47,851 bases of DNA from JAYYZW01 sp036339995 (GTDB taxonomy: Bacteria; Pseudomonadota; Gammaproteobacteria; Ga0077536). The translations under genes and the position numbers were made by a program. Positions 9,043 to 17,806 of the stretch are shown piece by piece (position 1 is the first letter of the stretch; every line of letters starts with the position of its first letter). The notes beneath the pieces are model-generated. The model had not been told where the DNA came from and ran no database searches. It was given only the letters and a program-made list of their open reading frames with translations. The stretch lies in assembly GCA_036339995.1 (NCBI GenBank), contig JAYYZW010000096.1:1-47851 (forward strand). Direction: 5' to 3'.

Positions 9043-9048
9043 TATAAT
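9043..9048 (+). promoter_or_regulatory. Candidate -10 box upstream of the MetE-like gene
   Basis: A perfect TATAAT lies 37 nt before the ATG at 9085, just after the VOC stop codon. No good -35 hexamer is visible at 16-18 nt spacing, so this is a weak prediction based on one hexamer. Confidence 0.3.
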
Positions 9049-9084
9049 TAGCTTGTACATCACGACTAACAGAAGGTGCCCCCC

Positions 9085-10206
9085 ATGAGTGATGATCACG
9101 GACACATGATGCTGGTCGGCAGCGTTGCCCGACCCGAGGACGGCTGGAACGTCGAGGACGTAATGCGGAATGCGGCGAACGCAATCGGCGAGCACGCGTC
9201 GATGTTGCCGGACGGCGAGATCGGTGATCGTTATTACTGGATCAATTACGTCGCGCGGCGTACTTACGCCGAACACCCCGACATGAAAACGCTTTCACAT
9301 CACACGATCGACGACTGGAAGCCAAAAGGCTACGACGACCACTGGCTTTTCACCATCGCGGACGGCGTTAAAGAGATCGCGTTCGATAAGATCGGCTATG
9401 CCGATGAAGCGAAGAAGTCCTACGCGATCTTCAAGCGACTGCGCGACGAGGGCGTGATTGGACAGGGCGTGCGTTTCATGGTCGCCATCCCGCTGATCGA
9501 AAGCGCCACCCGGCCGTTCATCGACACGACCGAGCATTTCGAGATGCTGTGGCGCGCCTATGGAAACGCGATCAGGCGCGAGGTAAAGGACATATGCGAC
9601 TCGATTCCACATGAAGACCTGGCCATCCAGTGGGATATCTGCGTGGAGGTCGCCGCGCTCGAGGGCCTCGAAGGGTTTACCTCAGATTTGAGCTACCTCG
9701 AGTCCGATCCGATGAAGCGCTACTGCGATGCATTGAAGTGGGTGTGTGAGCCGATCCCCGAGGGCCCGTGGTTGGGATTACATATCTGCTACGGTTCGCT
9801 AAGTCATGAAAAAGGGCAGGGTTCCGATAGCGGCCATTTTCACGAGATCACCGATCTCAACGTATCCGTCGACATGGCCAACGAAGGTGTGCAGGCCTGC
9901 GGGCGATCGGTGCAGTTCATCCAGGTATCGGTGCAGTTTTCGAACGGTTTCGACGAGGCCTACTACAAACCTCTGGAGCGCCTTGACGTAGGGGATGCGC
10001 ACACCTACCTCGGGCTCATCCACCTGCAGGATGGCGTCGACGGCGCGCTCAAACGCATGGCGATCGCAGGAAAATACCTATCTGATTTCGGCATTTCCAC
10101 GCAATGCGGTTGGGGACGGCGGCCGCTGACACAAAAAATCGAGGACTTGTTACAACTGCACGCGGATATCGCCAAGGCCTATCAATGGCCCAGCCCACCA
10201 CACTGA
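9085..10206 (+). CDS. MetE-like (cobalamin-independent methionine synthase C-terminal-like) protein
   Basis: A 373-residue protein of the UROD/MetE-like TIM-barrel superfamily, much shorter than MetE itself (about 750). Zinc-site residues of the MetE type are conserved: His233-Ile-Cys235 followed by Tyr-Gly, and Cys341 in a TQCGWGRRP turn. This suggests a zinc-dependent thiol methyltransferase or demethylase fold, but methyl donor and acceptor are unknown. ATG 9085 follows AGAAGGTG by 6 nt; a GTG at 9076 is less likely. A paralogue with the same HxCYG and ECGFGRRP blocks lies at 34152 and is interrupted. A terminator follows. Confidence 0.72.
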   Translation: MSDDHGHMMLVGSVARPEDGWNVEDVMRNAANAIGEHASMLPDGEIGDRYYWINYVARRTYAEHPDMKTLSHHTIDDWKPKGYDDHWLFTIADGVKEIAFDKIGYADEAKKSYAIFKRLRDEGVIGQGVRFMVAIPLIESATRPFIDTTEHFEMLWRAYGNAIRREVKDICDSIPHEDLAIQWDICVEVAALEGLEGFTSDLSYLESDPMKRYCDALKWVCEPIPEGPWLGLHICYGSLSHEKGQGSDSGHFHEITDLNVSVDMANEGVQACGRSVQFIQVSVQFSNGFDEAYYKPLERLDVGDAHTYLGLIHLQDGVDGALKRMAIAGKYLSDFGISTQCGWGRRPLTQKIEDLLQLHADIAKAYQWPSPPH

Positions 10207-10242
10207 CGGCGGTACTGCGTTCCACTATTTACACAAAAGCAC

Positions 10243-10272
10243 AAAAAAAGGACGCCCATCGGCGCCCTTTTT
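10243..10272. terminator. Bidirectional intrinsic terminator
   Basis: An A-rich tract leads into a GG/CGCC stem with loop CATC, the complementary GGCG/CC arm and a run of T. The stem has one mismatch. Its symmetry (A-run left, T-run right) suits termination of both the MetE-like gene and the convergent DUF1329 gene. Confidence 0.8.
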
Positions 10273-10294
10273 CGTTACGCAAGCTGAGATCGTG

Positions 10295-11623
10295 TCATTG
10301 ACCACTCTTTCGCAGGTTCTGCACCGTGAACATCTGCGGGGGATTGTCCTTCGAGTCTAATATCCCCTTGAATTGCAGGGACGTGCAGTGCCTGGCCTGA
10401 ACGTCAACCAGATGCGCGCAGTCGTCAATGGAAACGCCGACGCCCTTGTTGATGGGCAAGTGATGATCCGAGTGCGCCTGGCAGATGATCTGCTGTTTCC
10501 ACGGCTCGCCCTTCCGGTCTAAAAAAGAGAGTGCCGGCATCGTATAGGTCTGTGCATCGATGTACATCCTGCGCTCCATCAAGGGATGGTTCGGATCTTT
10601 GGGCGTGCCGATCAAGGTGTAGGTCTTGCGCAGTTGATACGTGACTTTGGGGAAGCAGCCGCCCTCGCCCTCATATTTGATGAAGCGATAGCCGTCGGTT
10701 CCCGGAGGGATGTCGGCCTCAAGGTCCTGCTCGTTGTGGTTGTAGAACGGCGTCATCATGTTCGAGACACCAGCGTATTCCCAGTTGTAGTCCGACACGC
10801 GGCCGTTATAGCCTTCGAAGTCTTCGATCATGATGTCGGTACCGAGGAAGGAATCCGTCGTCTGCCCCGTAGCGAGACGCCTTACACGCCGCTGGAACCC
10901 GAGGTAGAGCCACGCGTCGTCGCGCTTGAGGTCGTTCTTGTAGCGGTGGATCAGAAGCTGCGTGTCCTTGATGTCGAAGGGTTCGAGGACGCGCGCGTAG
11001 ATCGAGCGAAAGAGCTTCGACGGATTGTTTTTAAACTCCGGCGTCGGGTCCTGGTTGACGCGGTGCATCCAGTTCAGGAAATGAAAATCGAACTTGATCA
11101 CGCGCTCGATCTTGCCGGTATCCATGTTCTTGAACGACCACCAGAAGGGACCGATGGTCCCGTTGTCACCCCAGTTGTAGCCGTACTGGTAATTCCAGGC
11201 CATCTTGAGTCCGGCGCGGGGGTCGTTCAGGTCGGGTTCTTTTGGAAAAGCCCGGCCGGCCACGAAATTTTCGACGAGGCCGTCGGCATTCAATGTCGGT
11301 GGGCTCTTGACCGCGTTCATCGTCGCCTTGAAGTAGTTCGGATGAAGGTCGAACGAGGTCGTCAGTCCCGATCGGATGATCATCCAGCCGGCCTTGATGT
11401 TGTCGTAGTGATGCGGAACGAGGATTTCCTTGAACTGATCCGCATTGCTCTGATCGATAACCGTCGTGCCGGGTTCATAGCCGGGGAAGGTCGGCACGCT
11501 GTCGCGATATGGGGTGAACGTGTCCAACACCTCCTGTTCCGTGTACTCGAACTCCGCGGGCGCGTTGAACGAAACCGCGAGTAGCGTGATCCCGATCGTG
11601 TTCAGTAGGTGGGCCTTTTTCAT
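10295..11623 (-). CDS. DUF1329 family exported protein (envelope cluster copy)
   Basis: A 442-residue DUF1329 protein with an N-terminal signal peptide (MKKAHLLNTIGITLLAVSF, cleavage near APA). It shares with the copy at 5849 the blocks RRVRRLATGQTTDSFLGTD, MIEDFEGYNGR, GGCFPK, SDHHLPINKG and VQARHCTSLQ. The ATG at 11623 follows a GAGAGAAGA purine stretch; the TTG at 11650 is less likely. The DUF1302 gene is 100 nt upstream in the same direction. DUF1302/DUF1329 pairs are thought to form an outer-membrane plus periplasmic transport system for hydrophobic compounds; the exact role is not established from this sequence. Confidence 0.87.
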   Translation of the reverse strand: MKKAHLLNTIGITLLAVSFNAPAEFEYTEQEVLDTFTPYRDSVPTFPGYEPGTTVIDQSNADQFKEILVPHHYDNIKAGWMIIRSGLTTSFDLHPNYFKATMNAVKSPPTLNADGLVENFVAGRAFPKEPDLNDPRAGLKMAWNYQYGYNWGDNGTIGPFWWSFKNMDTGKIERVIKFDFHFLNWMHRVNQDPTPEFKNNPSKLFRSIYARVLEPFDIKDTQLLIHRYKNDLKRDDAWLYLGFQRRVRRLATGQTTDSFLGTDIMIEDFEGYNGRVSDYNWEYAGVSNMMTPFYNHNEQDLEADIPPGTDGYRFIKYEGEGGCFPKVTYQLRKTYTLIGTPKDPNHPLMERRMYIDAQTYTMPALSFLDRKGEPWKQQIICQAHSDHHLPINKGVGVSIDDCAHLVDVQARHCTSLQFKGILDSKDNPPQMFTVQNLRKSGQ

Positions 11624-11723
11624 AAGTCTTCTCTCTTTAAAATCTTTCAATAGCGTGGACCGCCGTCGTCCGAAGGTTTTGTCTTTTTATTATAGGTCTG
11701 TCTGTGGTCCTTACCAGTTCATC

Positions 11724-13868
11724 CTAGAAGCGGTAGCGCAGCAGGAGCTGCAGCTCATCTTCGTGCTGCGCCATACCAATCGGACCCGAGCGGAAACGGC
11801 CGAGCGGCTCGAAGCCGACCCTGGAGCCGATGCTCGCATTTGCACCAACCCCGGGGGCACAGGGCGCTCCCGCAGCCGCGGCACCGGCAGCGTTCTGCAC
11901 GGTACAGGTAAAAGGCGCAAAGCCGTTCGCCGTACGACCGTCATCAACGACATTACGTCCCCGACCGAATTTGAGATTGGCCGCGACCGTCAATCGCCAG
12001 TTGTTGTCGATGAGCCAGTCGATCCCCGGAGAGACGACGTAAGCCTGGGCTCGCATGTCATAGGCCTGGATCAAGCGCGGCTGCAGGCGGTCGTTCATGT
12101 AGAAGCCCTGGAACAGGAAGGTCCCGATGAAATTGTATTCCCAATCCATGAAACCGATGCGGGCGCCGCTGATCGGGCTCTCGAAGTATTCGTGATTGAG
12201 TAGGTGCTGACCGAAAACCTGCGCCGACAGCAGAAACGTACGGTTCGGGTTCAGGAAACGGATATACGTGGGGCGGTCCCAACCGACGACCCAGCGAATG
12301 ACGTTGGACTGCGAGAACAGGCGCGGCTTCGAAGTATCCGCGAATTCCTCGCCATTAGTGAACGCCAACTCCACGCGGATGGCCGATTTGATCGGATCGA
12401 TGTAGAAATCCGCCGACGTGCCGATCAGCCAGACACGCGGGAAGTGGATGTCGAATGCGGGCACAAAAGGCCGTGGCCTCAAAGTCCCGGGAACGTCGGT
12501 CGGATCGAACGGACTGAATCCCAACGGACATGCCGCAAACGCGGGTCCTGCAGGACACGCACCCGCCGCAATGGTATTCCCGACGAACGGATTTTGTGAC
12601 GGGATCCCCGCTCGCAACGACGGCAATTGCGAGTAGAACGTCAATGCGTTGAGTGAAAAGCCGACACTCTTGAACACACCTTCCACACGCATTCCGAACT
12701 GATCACGACCGCTACGGTCATGTATCGCGCGGATGCCGAGAGTATTTGTCGGAAAGTCAGTCGCGAGGTTGCCGAAGTCGCCTATTACACCGCCACGCCC
12801 AAGGGGATCGGCCGCGGGAATGTCGCTCGCGAAGTTATTGACAGTACAGCCTACATCCCAACAGGTCTTGAGCGCACGAAACGCATCACCTGCCAATAGA
12901 ATGTTATAAGGTTGACCGCCCTGTCCGAGGTTGTGCGGTGTATGTTTCTCGAAATTCCAGATGAACTGGACATTGAGATCATCGAAGATCTGGGTCGCGC
13001 CAAGGCGCCATTCAGCGGAGAAAATGGCGAGCGGTATACGGCTGTCCTCAAACTCCTCGTAGATGTTCTGAACGGCGAAATCGATCGGGTTAATCAGGTC
13101 TAATACGCGGAACAAGTCGGTACGGCCCCACACCACCTGTTGACGGCCGATGCGGAAGTTGATCTCATCGCCGTTGTTCAGCGGCAAGGTGGCGTCAATG
13201 TAAATCTCGCGCAGCCAGCGATGGTCGTCGCGAAAATCGGGCATGCGCAGACCGTCTTCACCCGCATCCATGTAACCGTCGATACAACCACGTGAATCAA
13301 CGTTACACGGTCGCACGGGCGTGAAAAATTCGAGGCCTCCCCCGAACCGATTGCCGTTGTTCGTATTGCCGAGCTCTCCGCCGACTCTCTTCAAACCGGC
13401 GTTCGGATTCGCAGCCAGATTAAAACCGAATGCGCCACCGCCCGGCAGGGTGGGGTTTCCAGCCGTGACCGGTGAGGCGCCCCAAGCGGTTCCTGGAAGG
13501 ATGCCCTCAAAGGCAGAACTGCGGATATCCGTTTGGGGGCTTCCCGCCGTGTCGCCGAAATCATCGGCGTTGAAATCATAAACGCCGTCAAAGGTCGCGC
13601 GGAGCGTTCCGTTCAGTGAAACTTCCCTAAACGGACCAATGTTATTGAATTGCTTGCTGTACTCGAGTTGTCCGCGAAAGCGTTGCTTGGACAGCCCGTA
13701 GTCGGCACGCTGGTGCGTGCTGCTATCGAGGAAACCATTGAGTTCCAGGGTTTGATCGGCGTTGGTCCAGGCGTAGGCGCTGCCGCTCACAGCGAAGGCC
13801 AACCCCAGACCCGTCATCCACCGGCCGGTTGCCGCCCTGAATTGACTCGAAACGTTTTGCCCTTTCAT
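11724..13868 (-). CDS. DUF1302 family outer-membrane beta-barrel protein
   Basis: A 714-residue protein starting at the ATG at 13868, where a GGGGGG Shine-Dalgarno sits 4 nt upstream; the ATG at 13880 is embedded before that site. A signal peptide ends near SGSAYA. The mature part is rich in alternating beta strands with aromatic girdles, and the last residues (LQLLLRYRF) form a typical outer-membrane barrel C-terminus ending in Phe. DUF1302 barrels are commonly encoded next to DUF1329, RND and YCF48 genes in degraders of hydrocarbons or steroids, and are inferred to move hydrophobic substrates. The 216-nt gap from the RND gene upstream may hold its own promoter. Confidence 0.85.
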   Translation of the reverse strand: MKGQNVSSQFRAATGRWMTGLGLAFAVSGSAYAWTNADQTLELNGFLDSSTHQRADYGLSKQRFRGQLEYSKQFNNIGPFREVSLNGTLRATFDGVYDFNADDFGDTAGSPQTDIRSSAFEGILPGTAWGASPVTAGNPTLPGGGAFGFNLAANPNAGLKRVGGELGNTNNGNRFGGGLEFFTPVRPCNVDSRGCIDGYMDAGEDGLRMPDFRDDHRWLREIYIDATLPLNNGDEINFRIGRQQVVWGRTDLFRVLDLINPIDFAVQNIYEEFEDSRIPLAIFSAEWRLGATQIFDDLNVQFIWNFEKHTPHNLGQGGQPYNILLAGDAFRALKTCWDVGCTVNNFASDIPAADPLGRGGVIGDFGNLATDFPTNTLGIRAIHDRSGRDQFGMRVEGVFKSVGFSLNALTFYSQLPSLRAGIPSQNPFVGNTIAAGACPAGPAFAACPLGFSPFDPTDVPGTLRPRPFVPAFDIHFPRVWLIGTSADFYIDPIKSAIRVELAFTNGEEFADTSKPRLFSQSNVIRWVVGWDRPTYIRFLNPNRTFLLSAQVFGQHLLNHEYFESPISGARIGFMDWEYNFIGTFLFQGFYMNDRLQPRLIQAYDMRAQAYVVSPGIDWLIDNNWRLTVAANLKFGRGRNVVDDGRTANGFAPFTCTVQNAAGAAAAGAPCAPGVGANASIGSRVGFEPLGRFRSGPIGMAQHEDELQLLLRYRF

Positions 13869-14084
13869 ATTTCCCCCCATACTAGTACGGCACGGTGCCG
13901 CTCATGTCGGCTCGGCGACCTATTCTAGCGCCCTTTTGTAGTTTGCGACCGTTTTATTCAAAGCGAAACGTGCAGGAAAATCAACGGTTTTCATACAAAA
14001 ACCCAACGGCGCGTTGATATTCCACACCAATCTCTTCGATATCCGGGTCATTACAGTAAATGCATCCACTCAATCTTAGTGTTA

Positions 14085-16478
14085 CTAGGTTGCGATTTCA
14101 TCCCCGTCCGTCGAGCTTTTCCCGCGTTCCCAGCGTTCCTCGGCCGCCTGCATGATAAAACGCGGCTTGAAGATATTGACCCAGGCCGGCACCAGGAACA
14201 TTGCGGCGGCGGCGTTTAACACCAGCATGATGAACAAGAGCTTCGCAGCGTCTGCCTGGAAGCGTAGGTCGGATACGAATATCCACATGATGATGCCGCC
14301 GACGAGCGTCGTCGCGGTGATCGCAATGGCCATGCCGGTAGTGCTCACCGAACGCGTAATCGCCTGCTGCAACGAGTCCGCTAGGTGTATCTCTTCCTTA
14401 ATGCGGTCCATCATATAGATCGCGTAATCGACGCCCAAGCCGATGCCGACCGCGATCATGGGGACGGTATTGACGTTGAGCCCCAGGCCCAGAATCCCCA
14501 TGCAGGCGTAGGAGAGCGTAGTCGCGAACGTCATCGCCGCCAGGATCATGACGCCCGCGTGAAGCGACGAATAGAACCAGAGCGTGAAGATTAGGATCAA
14601 TATCAGCACGGCGGGCACGACGATGAGGTTGGTCTCGTAGGCTTCCTCGTCGATCGCCGCAGTCACACCGACTGGTCCGCCCGCGAGTTCGATGCTCAGA
14701 CCCTCGATCTGGTTGCCGGTCTCCTCAATCCACGCCTTGGCCATGTGGATGGCGCGCCGGATGGTCTCACCGGTGTGATCCTTGTAATAGAAGACGATGT
14801 TCGCGACACGGTCGTCGGTATCCTGGAATTCGATCAGCGCACCCGAGATCGGCGACGACATCATGTACATGAACATGAGACCGCCGATCTCGTTGTTGAG
14901 CGCCGGCACCACCGCCCAGCGTGGATCGTCGTTGCGCGTCATACGGTTGACCTGTCTCACTAGGTCCGGCACGCCCTTGGTTCCGCCGAGCGTGTAGTCG
15001 TACATCATATGTGCCTGGAAATCGGCCAGCGCATGCAAAACTTCCGGCCGCTTGATGCCGTTCTTCTCGCTGGTTTTCGCAATGATGAAGAGTTCTTCGG
15101 ATCCCGGAAAACGCTCGTTGATCACTTTCGACGAAATATTGAAATCATGATCGTGGAACAACAGCGGCGAACCGGGTTCGGGCTCACCGATTTGGACCCA
15201 AGAGGCGAAATAGATGGAGCCGATCGCTATGAATAGGCAGAACCAGAGCACCGCGAGCGACCGCGTCCGCGTCCCGGTCACTTGTGCCAGCTTCGGAAAG
15301 ATCTTTCGCATCACGCCGTGCTTGAGTTCAACGTTCTTCGGCTGCGGCAATACGGACAGCAACATCGGCACGACCACCAAAACCGTCACCACCATGCATA
15401 TGGCCCAGAACGAAGCATAAACGGCCATTTTGTCGTTGATCGGCACCGAACCCAGCCCAATCAGCGCAAGCGCGCAGGCGTCGGCGACGATGGCGAGCCC
15501 GCCCGGCCTGAACAGTGCATTGAAAGTATTGCGCGCCGCCTCGTCCCTATTGCCGGTGCGTGCCAGCTCGAAATAATAACGCTCGACTTTCTGAATGCCG
15601 TGCGACATCGAGCGCGCCGAAATGAGGAAAGGTACGACCAGCATGAGGGGGTCGAGGTTGTAGCCGAACAGCCCCATGAAGCCGACGCCCCAGATACTGG
15701 TGACGATCATGCCGATCAGCGGCAGCAACACCCCGTAGAGCCGCCGCGAATACACCACCAGTATCAACAGTACGATTAGTATCGTATACAGAAAGATCTG
15801 AAGGATCTGCGGCGAGTAGGAATCGACCCACCCCGCCAGCACCGGATGCCCATTGGCATAGATGCGGACACCCGGCGCGGATTCTTCGTCGCGGATCTGC
15901 TGTAGTTCTTTAAATACCTTCCCATAGTCGAGCTGTCCTTCGTGCAACGTCCCCTTGATCAGGGCGGATTTGAGGTCCGGCGATACCAGCAACCCGAACA
16001 CCCGCGTGCTCGACACTACGTCGCGCTTGATCTTTTCCAAATCCTCCTGCGTATACGGTTCGTGATGCGGATCGTAATAAGGCACCGACTTGATCGTGCC
16101 GTCCGGCGTCAGCCATATTTTGCGCGTGTTCCGGTGCGTCAGGCTGGTGACGAGGTTGTGATTGATGTTGGAAACCCTGTCGAGTTTCTGCGTGATGCGA
16201 TAGATGCGATCGAGAGTGTCGCCGTTGAAAATCGTGCCCTCGTCGACTTCGACCGCGATGATGATGATGTTCGCGCCGCCGAAAGTATCGCGGATGCTGT
16301 TGTGCAGCTTGATATAAGGATGATTCTGCGGGAGCAGATCGGCGAAATCAGACAGCATCCGTACTGCGGGGATCTGCGTTGCGAAGCCAATGGTGACGAC
16401 GAGGATGAGAAACAAGACCCTCTTGCGATTGTCGAACAGCAGCTGACCGAAGGCGGGGAAAATCTGGCTGGTGTCCAT
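14085..16478 (-). CDS. RND superfamily transporter (MMPL/SSD type)
   Basis: A 797-residue inner-membrane protein with the twelve-TM RND layout: TM1 near residue 25, a periplasmic domain to about 230, a sterol-sensing-domain-like TM2-6 block, TM7 near 410, a second periplasmic domain, and TM8-12 (620-770). The GIGLGVDYAIYMMDRI motif carries the conserved TM Asp typical of MMPL-like exporters. These use the proton gradient to move lipids or hydrophobic compounds, often without a TolC partner. Its stop lies close to the DUF1302 gene and its start 11 nt after the YCF48 stop, so YCF48 and RND are almost certainly co-transcribed. Confidence 0.9.
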   Translation of the reverse strand: MDTSQIFPAFGQLLFDNRKRVLFLILVVTIGFATQIPAVRMLSDFADLLPQNHPYIKLHNSIRDTFGGANIIIIAVEVDEGTIFNGDTLDRIYRITQKLDRVSNINHNLVTSLTHRNTRKIWLTPDGTIKSVPYYDPHHEPYTQEDLEKIKRDVVSSTRVFGLLVSPDLKSALIKGTLHEGQLDYGKVFKELQQIRDEESAPGVRIYANGHPVLAGWVDSYSPQILQIFLYTILIVLLILVVYSRRLYGVLLPLIGMIVTSIWGVGFMGLFGYNLDPLMLVVPFLISARSMSHGIQKVERYYFELARTGNRDEAARNTFNALFRPGGLAIVADACALALIGLGSVPINDKMAVYASFWAICMVVTVLVVVPMLLSVLPQPKNVELKHGVMRKIFPKLAQVTGTRTRSLAVLWFCLFIAIGSIYFASWVQIGEPEPGSPLLFHDHDFNISSKVINERFPGSEELFIIAKTSEKNGIKRPEVLHALADFQAHMMYDYTLGGTKGVPDLVRQVNRMTRNDDPRWAVVPALNNEIGGLMFMYMMSSPISGALIEFQDTDDRVANIVFYYKDHTGETIRRAIHMAKAWIEETGNQIEGLSIELAGGPVGVTAAIDEEAYETNLIVVPAVLILILIFTLWFYSSLHAGVMILAAMTFATTLSYACMGILGLGLNVNTVPMIAVGIGLGVDYAIYMMDRIKEEIHLADSLQQAITRSVSTTGMAIAITATTLVGGIIMWIFVSDLRFQADAAKLLFIMLVLNAAAAMFLVPAWVNIFKPRFIMQAAEERWERGKSSTDGDEIAT

Positions 16479-16489
16479 CGTGCTTCCCT

Positions 16490-17461
16490 TTAGGCCCCAC
16501 CGGTATCGATCACGTAGAGCGACCCGCCCACGCCACCGATCAACACTTGCCCGTCACCCAGCGCCGCGATGGCGCGGATGTAGAGCCTGACCGGCTTGCC
16601 GTGATCAAATGCGTGCCAGGTGCCGTCGCGATACGACAGCATGGCGCCCTCACCCCCGATGACATAAAGGCGCCCGCCGACGGATTCGATACCGTAGAGC
16701 GACACAGCTGTGCCGGTCGGCTGCTTCGTCCATGTCTGCGCGCCGTCCGTCGTATGCCAGATCGAACCGCCAAGACCGATGCTCCAACCGGTGGACGGAT
16801 CTGCGAAGTAGGCCTCCTGTGAATAGAATTCGCCGGGCATCGACGGCAGCCTCTCCCAGTTTTCACCCCCGTCGGTGGTCTTGAGCACGATGCCGAATTC
16901 ACCCGTGATCAAGCCCTTGTCCGCGCCGAAAAACTGCACCGTGGTCAAGATTGTGTCTTCACCGAGCGCGGTTTCCGACCAGCTGCCGCCCGCATCGGAA
17001 CTCGCCCAGATCGAGGTGTAACTGCCAACGACCCAGAGCCTGCCGTCCTGCGCACACGTGATCGACTGCGGTGTCTCCGGCGTATCAATCGCTTTTTCCG
17101 ACCACGTCGCGCCCCGGTCCGTCGACAGATACACCTTCTGTTCGTAAGCCAGCGCCGCGAAACTGCCATCGGGGCAGACAGCAATGTCGATGAGCGCGGG
17201 CCAGCCCTCGAGTTCGAGGCGCGCCCAGCTTGCACCTTTATCCGACGACCGTAAGACCACACCCTGATTGCCGACCACGACGACGTGGTCGTCGATCCGT
17301 GCCGCCGCTTGATAGCGGTCGGTACGGTGAATCGGCTGCGCCCGCATCCGCTCGACGCCATCGAGCACGAGCGGCGCTTCGCAGCCTGCCAGGATAATCG
17401 CCGCGGCAACGATCACGCCTGGCGCGATGCTTCCAGCGCGCCTTCGTCTCAGATCCCACAC
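16490..17461 (-). CDS. YCF48/BNR-repeat lipoprotein
   Basis: A 323-residue protein with a lipobox (IILAGCEAP; lipidated Cys about residue 27) and at least five repeated beta-propeller blades of the form SxDGGxxW/xW (for example SSDKGASWARLE, STDRGATWSEK, SSDAGGSWSET, TTDGGENWERL, TTDGAQTWTK). These are photosystem II assembly factor HCF136/YCF48-like BNR repeats. In bacteria they often sit next to RND/DUF1302/DUF1329 genes and probably act as a periplasmic assembly or accessory factor. The start is GTG at 17461, preceded by GAGGGGAG 10 nt upstream. It is first of the envelope cluster, downstream of dmpH across a repeat region. Confidence 0.85.
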   Translation of the reverse strand: MWDLRRRRAGSIAPGVIVAAAIILAGCEAPLVLDGVERMRAQPIHRTDRYQAAARIDDHVVVVGNQGVVLRSSDKGASWARLELEGWPALIDIAVCPDGSFAALAYEQKVYLSTDRGATWSEKAIDTPETPQSITCAQDGRLWVVGSYTSIWASSDAGGSWSETALGEDTILTTVQFFGADKGLITGEFGIVLKTTDGGENWERLPSMPGEFYSQEAYFADPSTGWSIGLGGSIWHTTDGAQTWTKQPTGTAVSLYGIESVGGRLYVIGGEGAMLSYRDGTWHAFDHGKPVRLYIRAIAALGDGQVLIGGVGGSLYVIDTGGA

Positions 17462-17508
17462 GAATTCTTTACTCCCCTCATCAGTAATCTCTCATTATGT
17501 TCCGATCG

Positions 17509-17702
17509 ATAGGTTAGTTCTTAGGCCACATGTTCCCAAATACCATCGCAATAAATCGGAGAACACGAAGTAAAACAGCCGAATTATATCCATCCAAAAA
17601 GAATTGTTCTCTCCAAGACGCAAAGAGCGCAAAGAGATAAGTTATTGTTATTAAAATTATGCTCACTGCTTTCTTGTCGTCTTTGCGCCTTTGCGAGAGA
17701 AA
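17509..17702. repeat. Dispersed palindromic element between dmpH and the envelope cluster
   Basis: This fills most of the 345-nt gap between dmpH and the YCF48 gene, which has no convincing gene. It opens with a segment (17509-17551) sharing about 35 of 43 positions with 33946-33988, including GTTCCCAAATAC. It then has arms built of GCAAAG units: CAAGACGCAAAGAGCGCAAA (17614-17633) against CGTCTTTGCGCCTTTGCG (17678-17695) around an AT-rich centre. Further related sequence (TCCGTGTTCCTTGCG) continues to about 17790. A spurious 65-codon frame spans it. It resembles the AAGACGCAAAG dispersed repeats common in bacterial intergenic DNA. Confidence 0.7.
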
Positions 17703-17806
17703 AATTGACGTTTTTTGATGACCGCTTAATAGGGCATGTAAACGGTGATTTTTTCTTCCCTCCGTGTTCCTTGCGTTCCACGTGGTTCTATTTCGTCGGC
17801 CCGCCC

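Noticed and set aside
10586..11584. 332-codon plus-strand open frame across the DUF1329 gene
   Set aside because: It is antisense to a clearly real DUF1329 gene; its Val/Arg/Glu-rich composition is a shadow.
17584..17781. 65-codon minus-strand frame with a LAKAQRRQESSEH motif
   Set aside because: This is the usual spurious translation of AAGACGCAAAG-type palindromic repeats, not a protein family.
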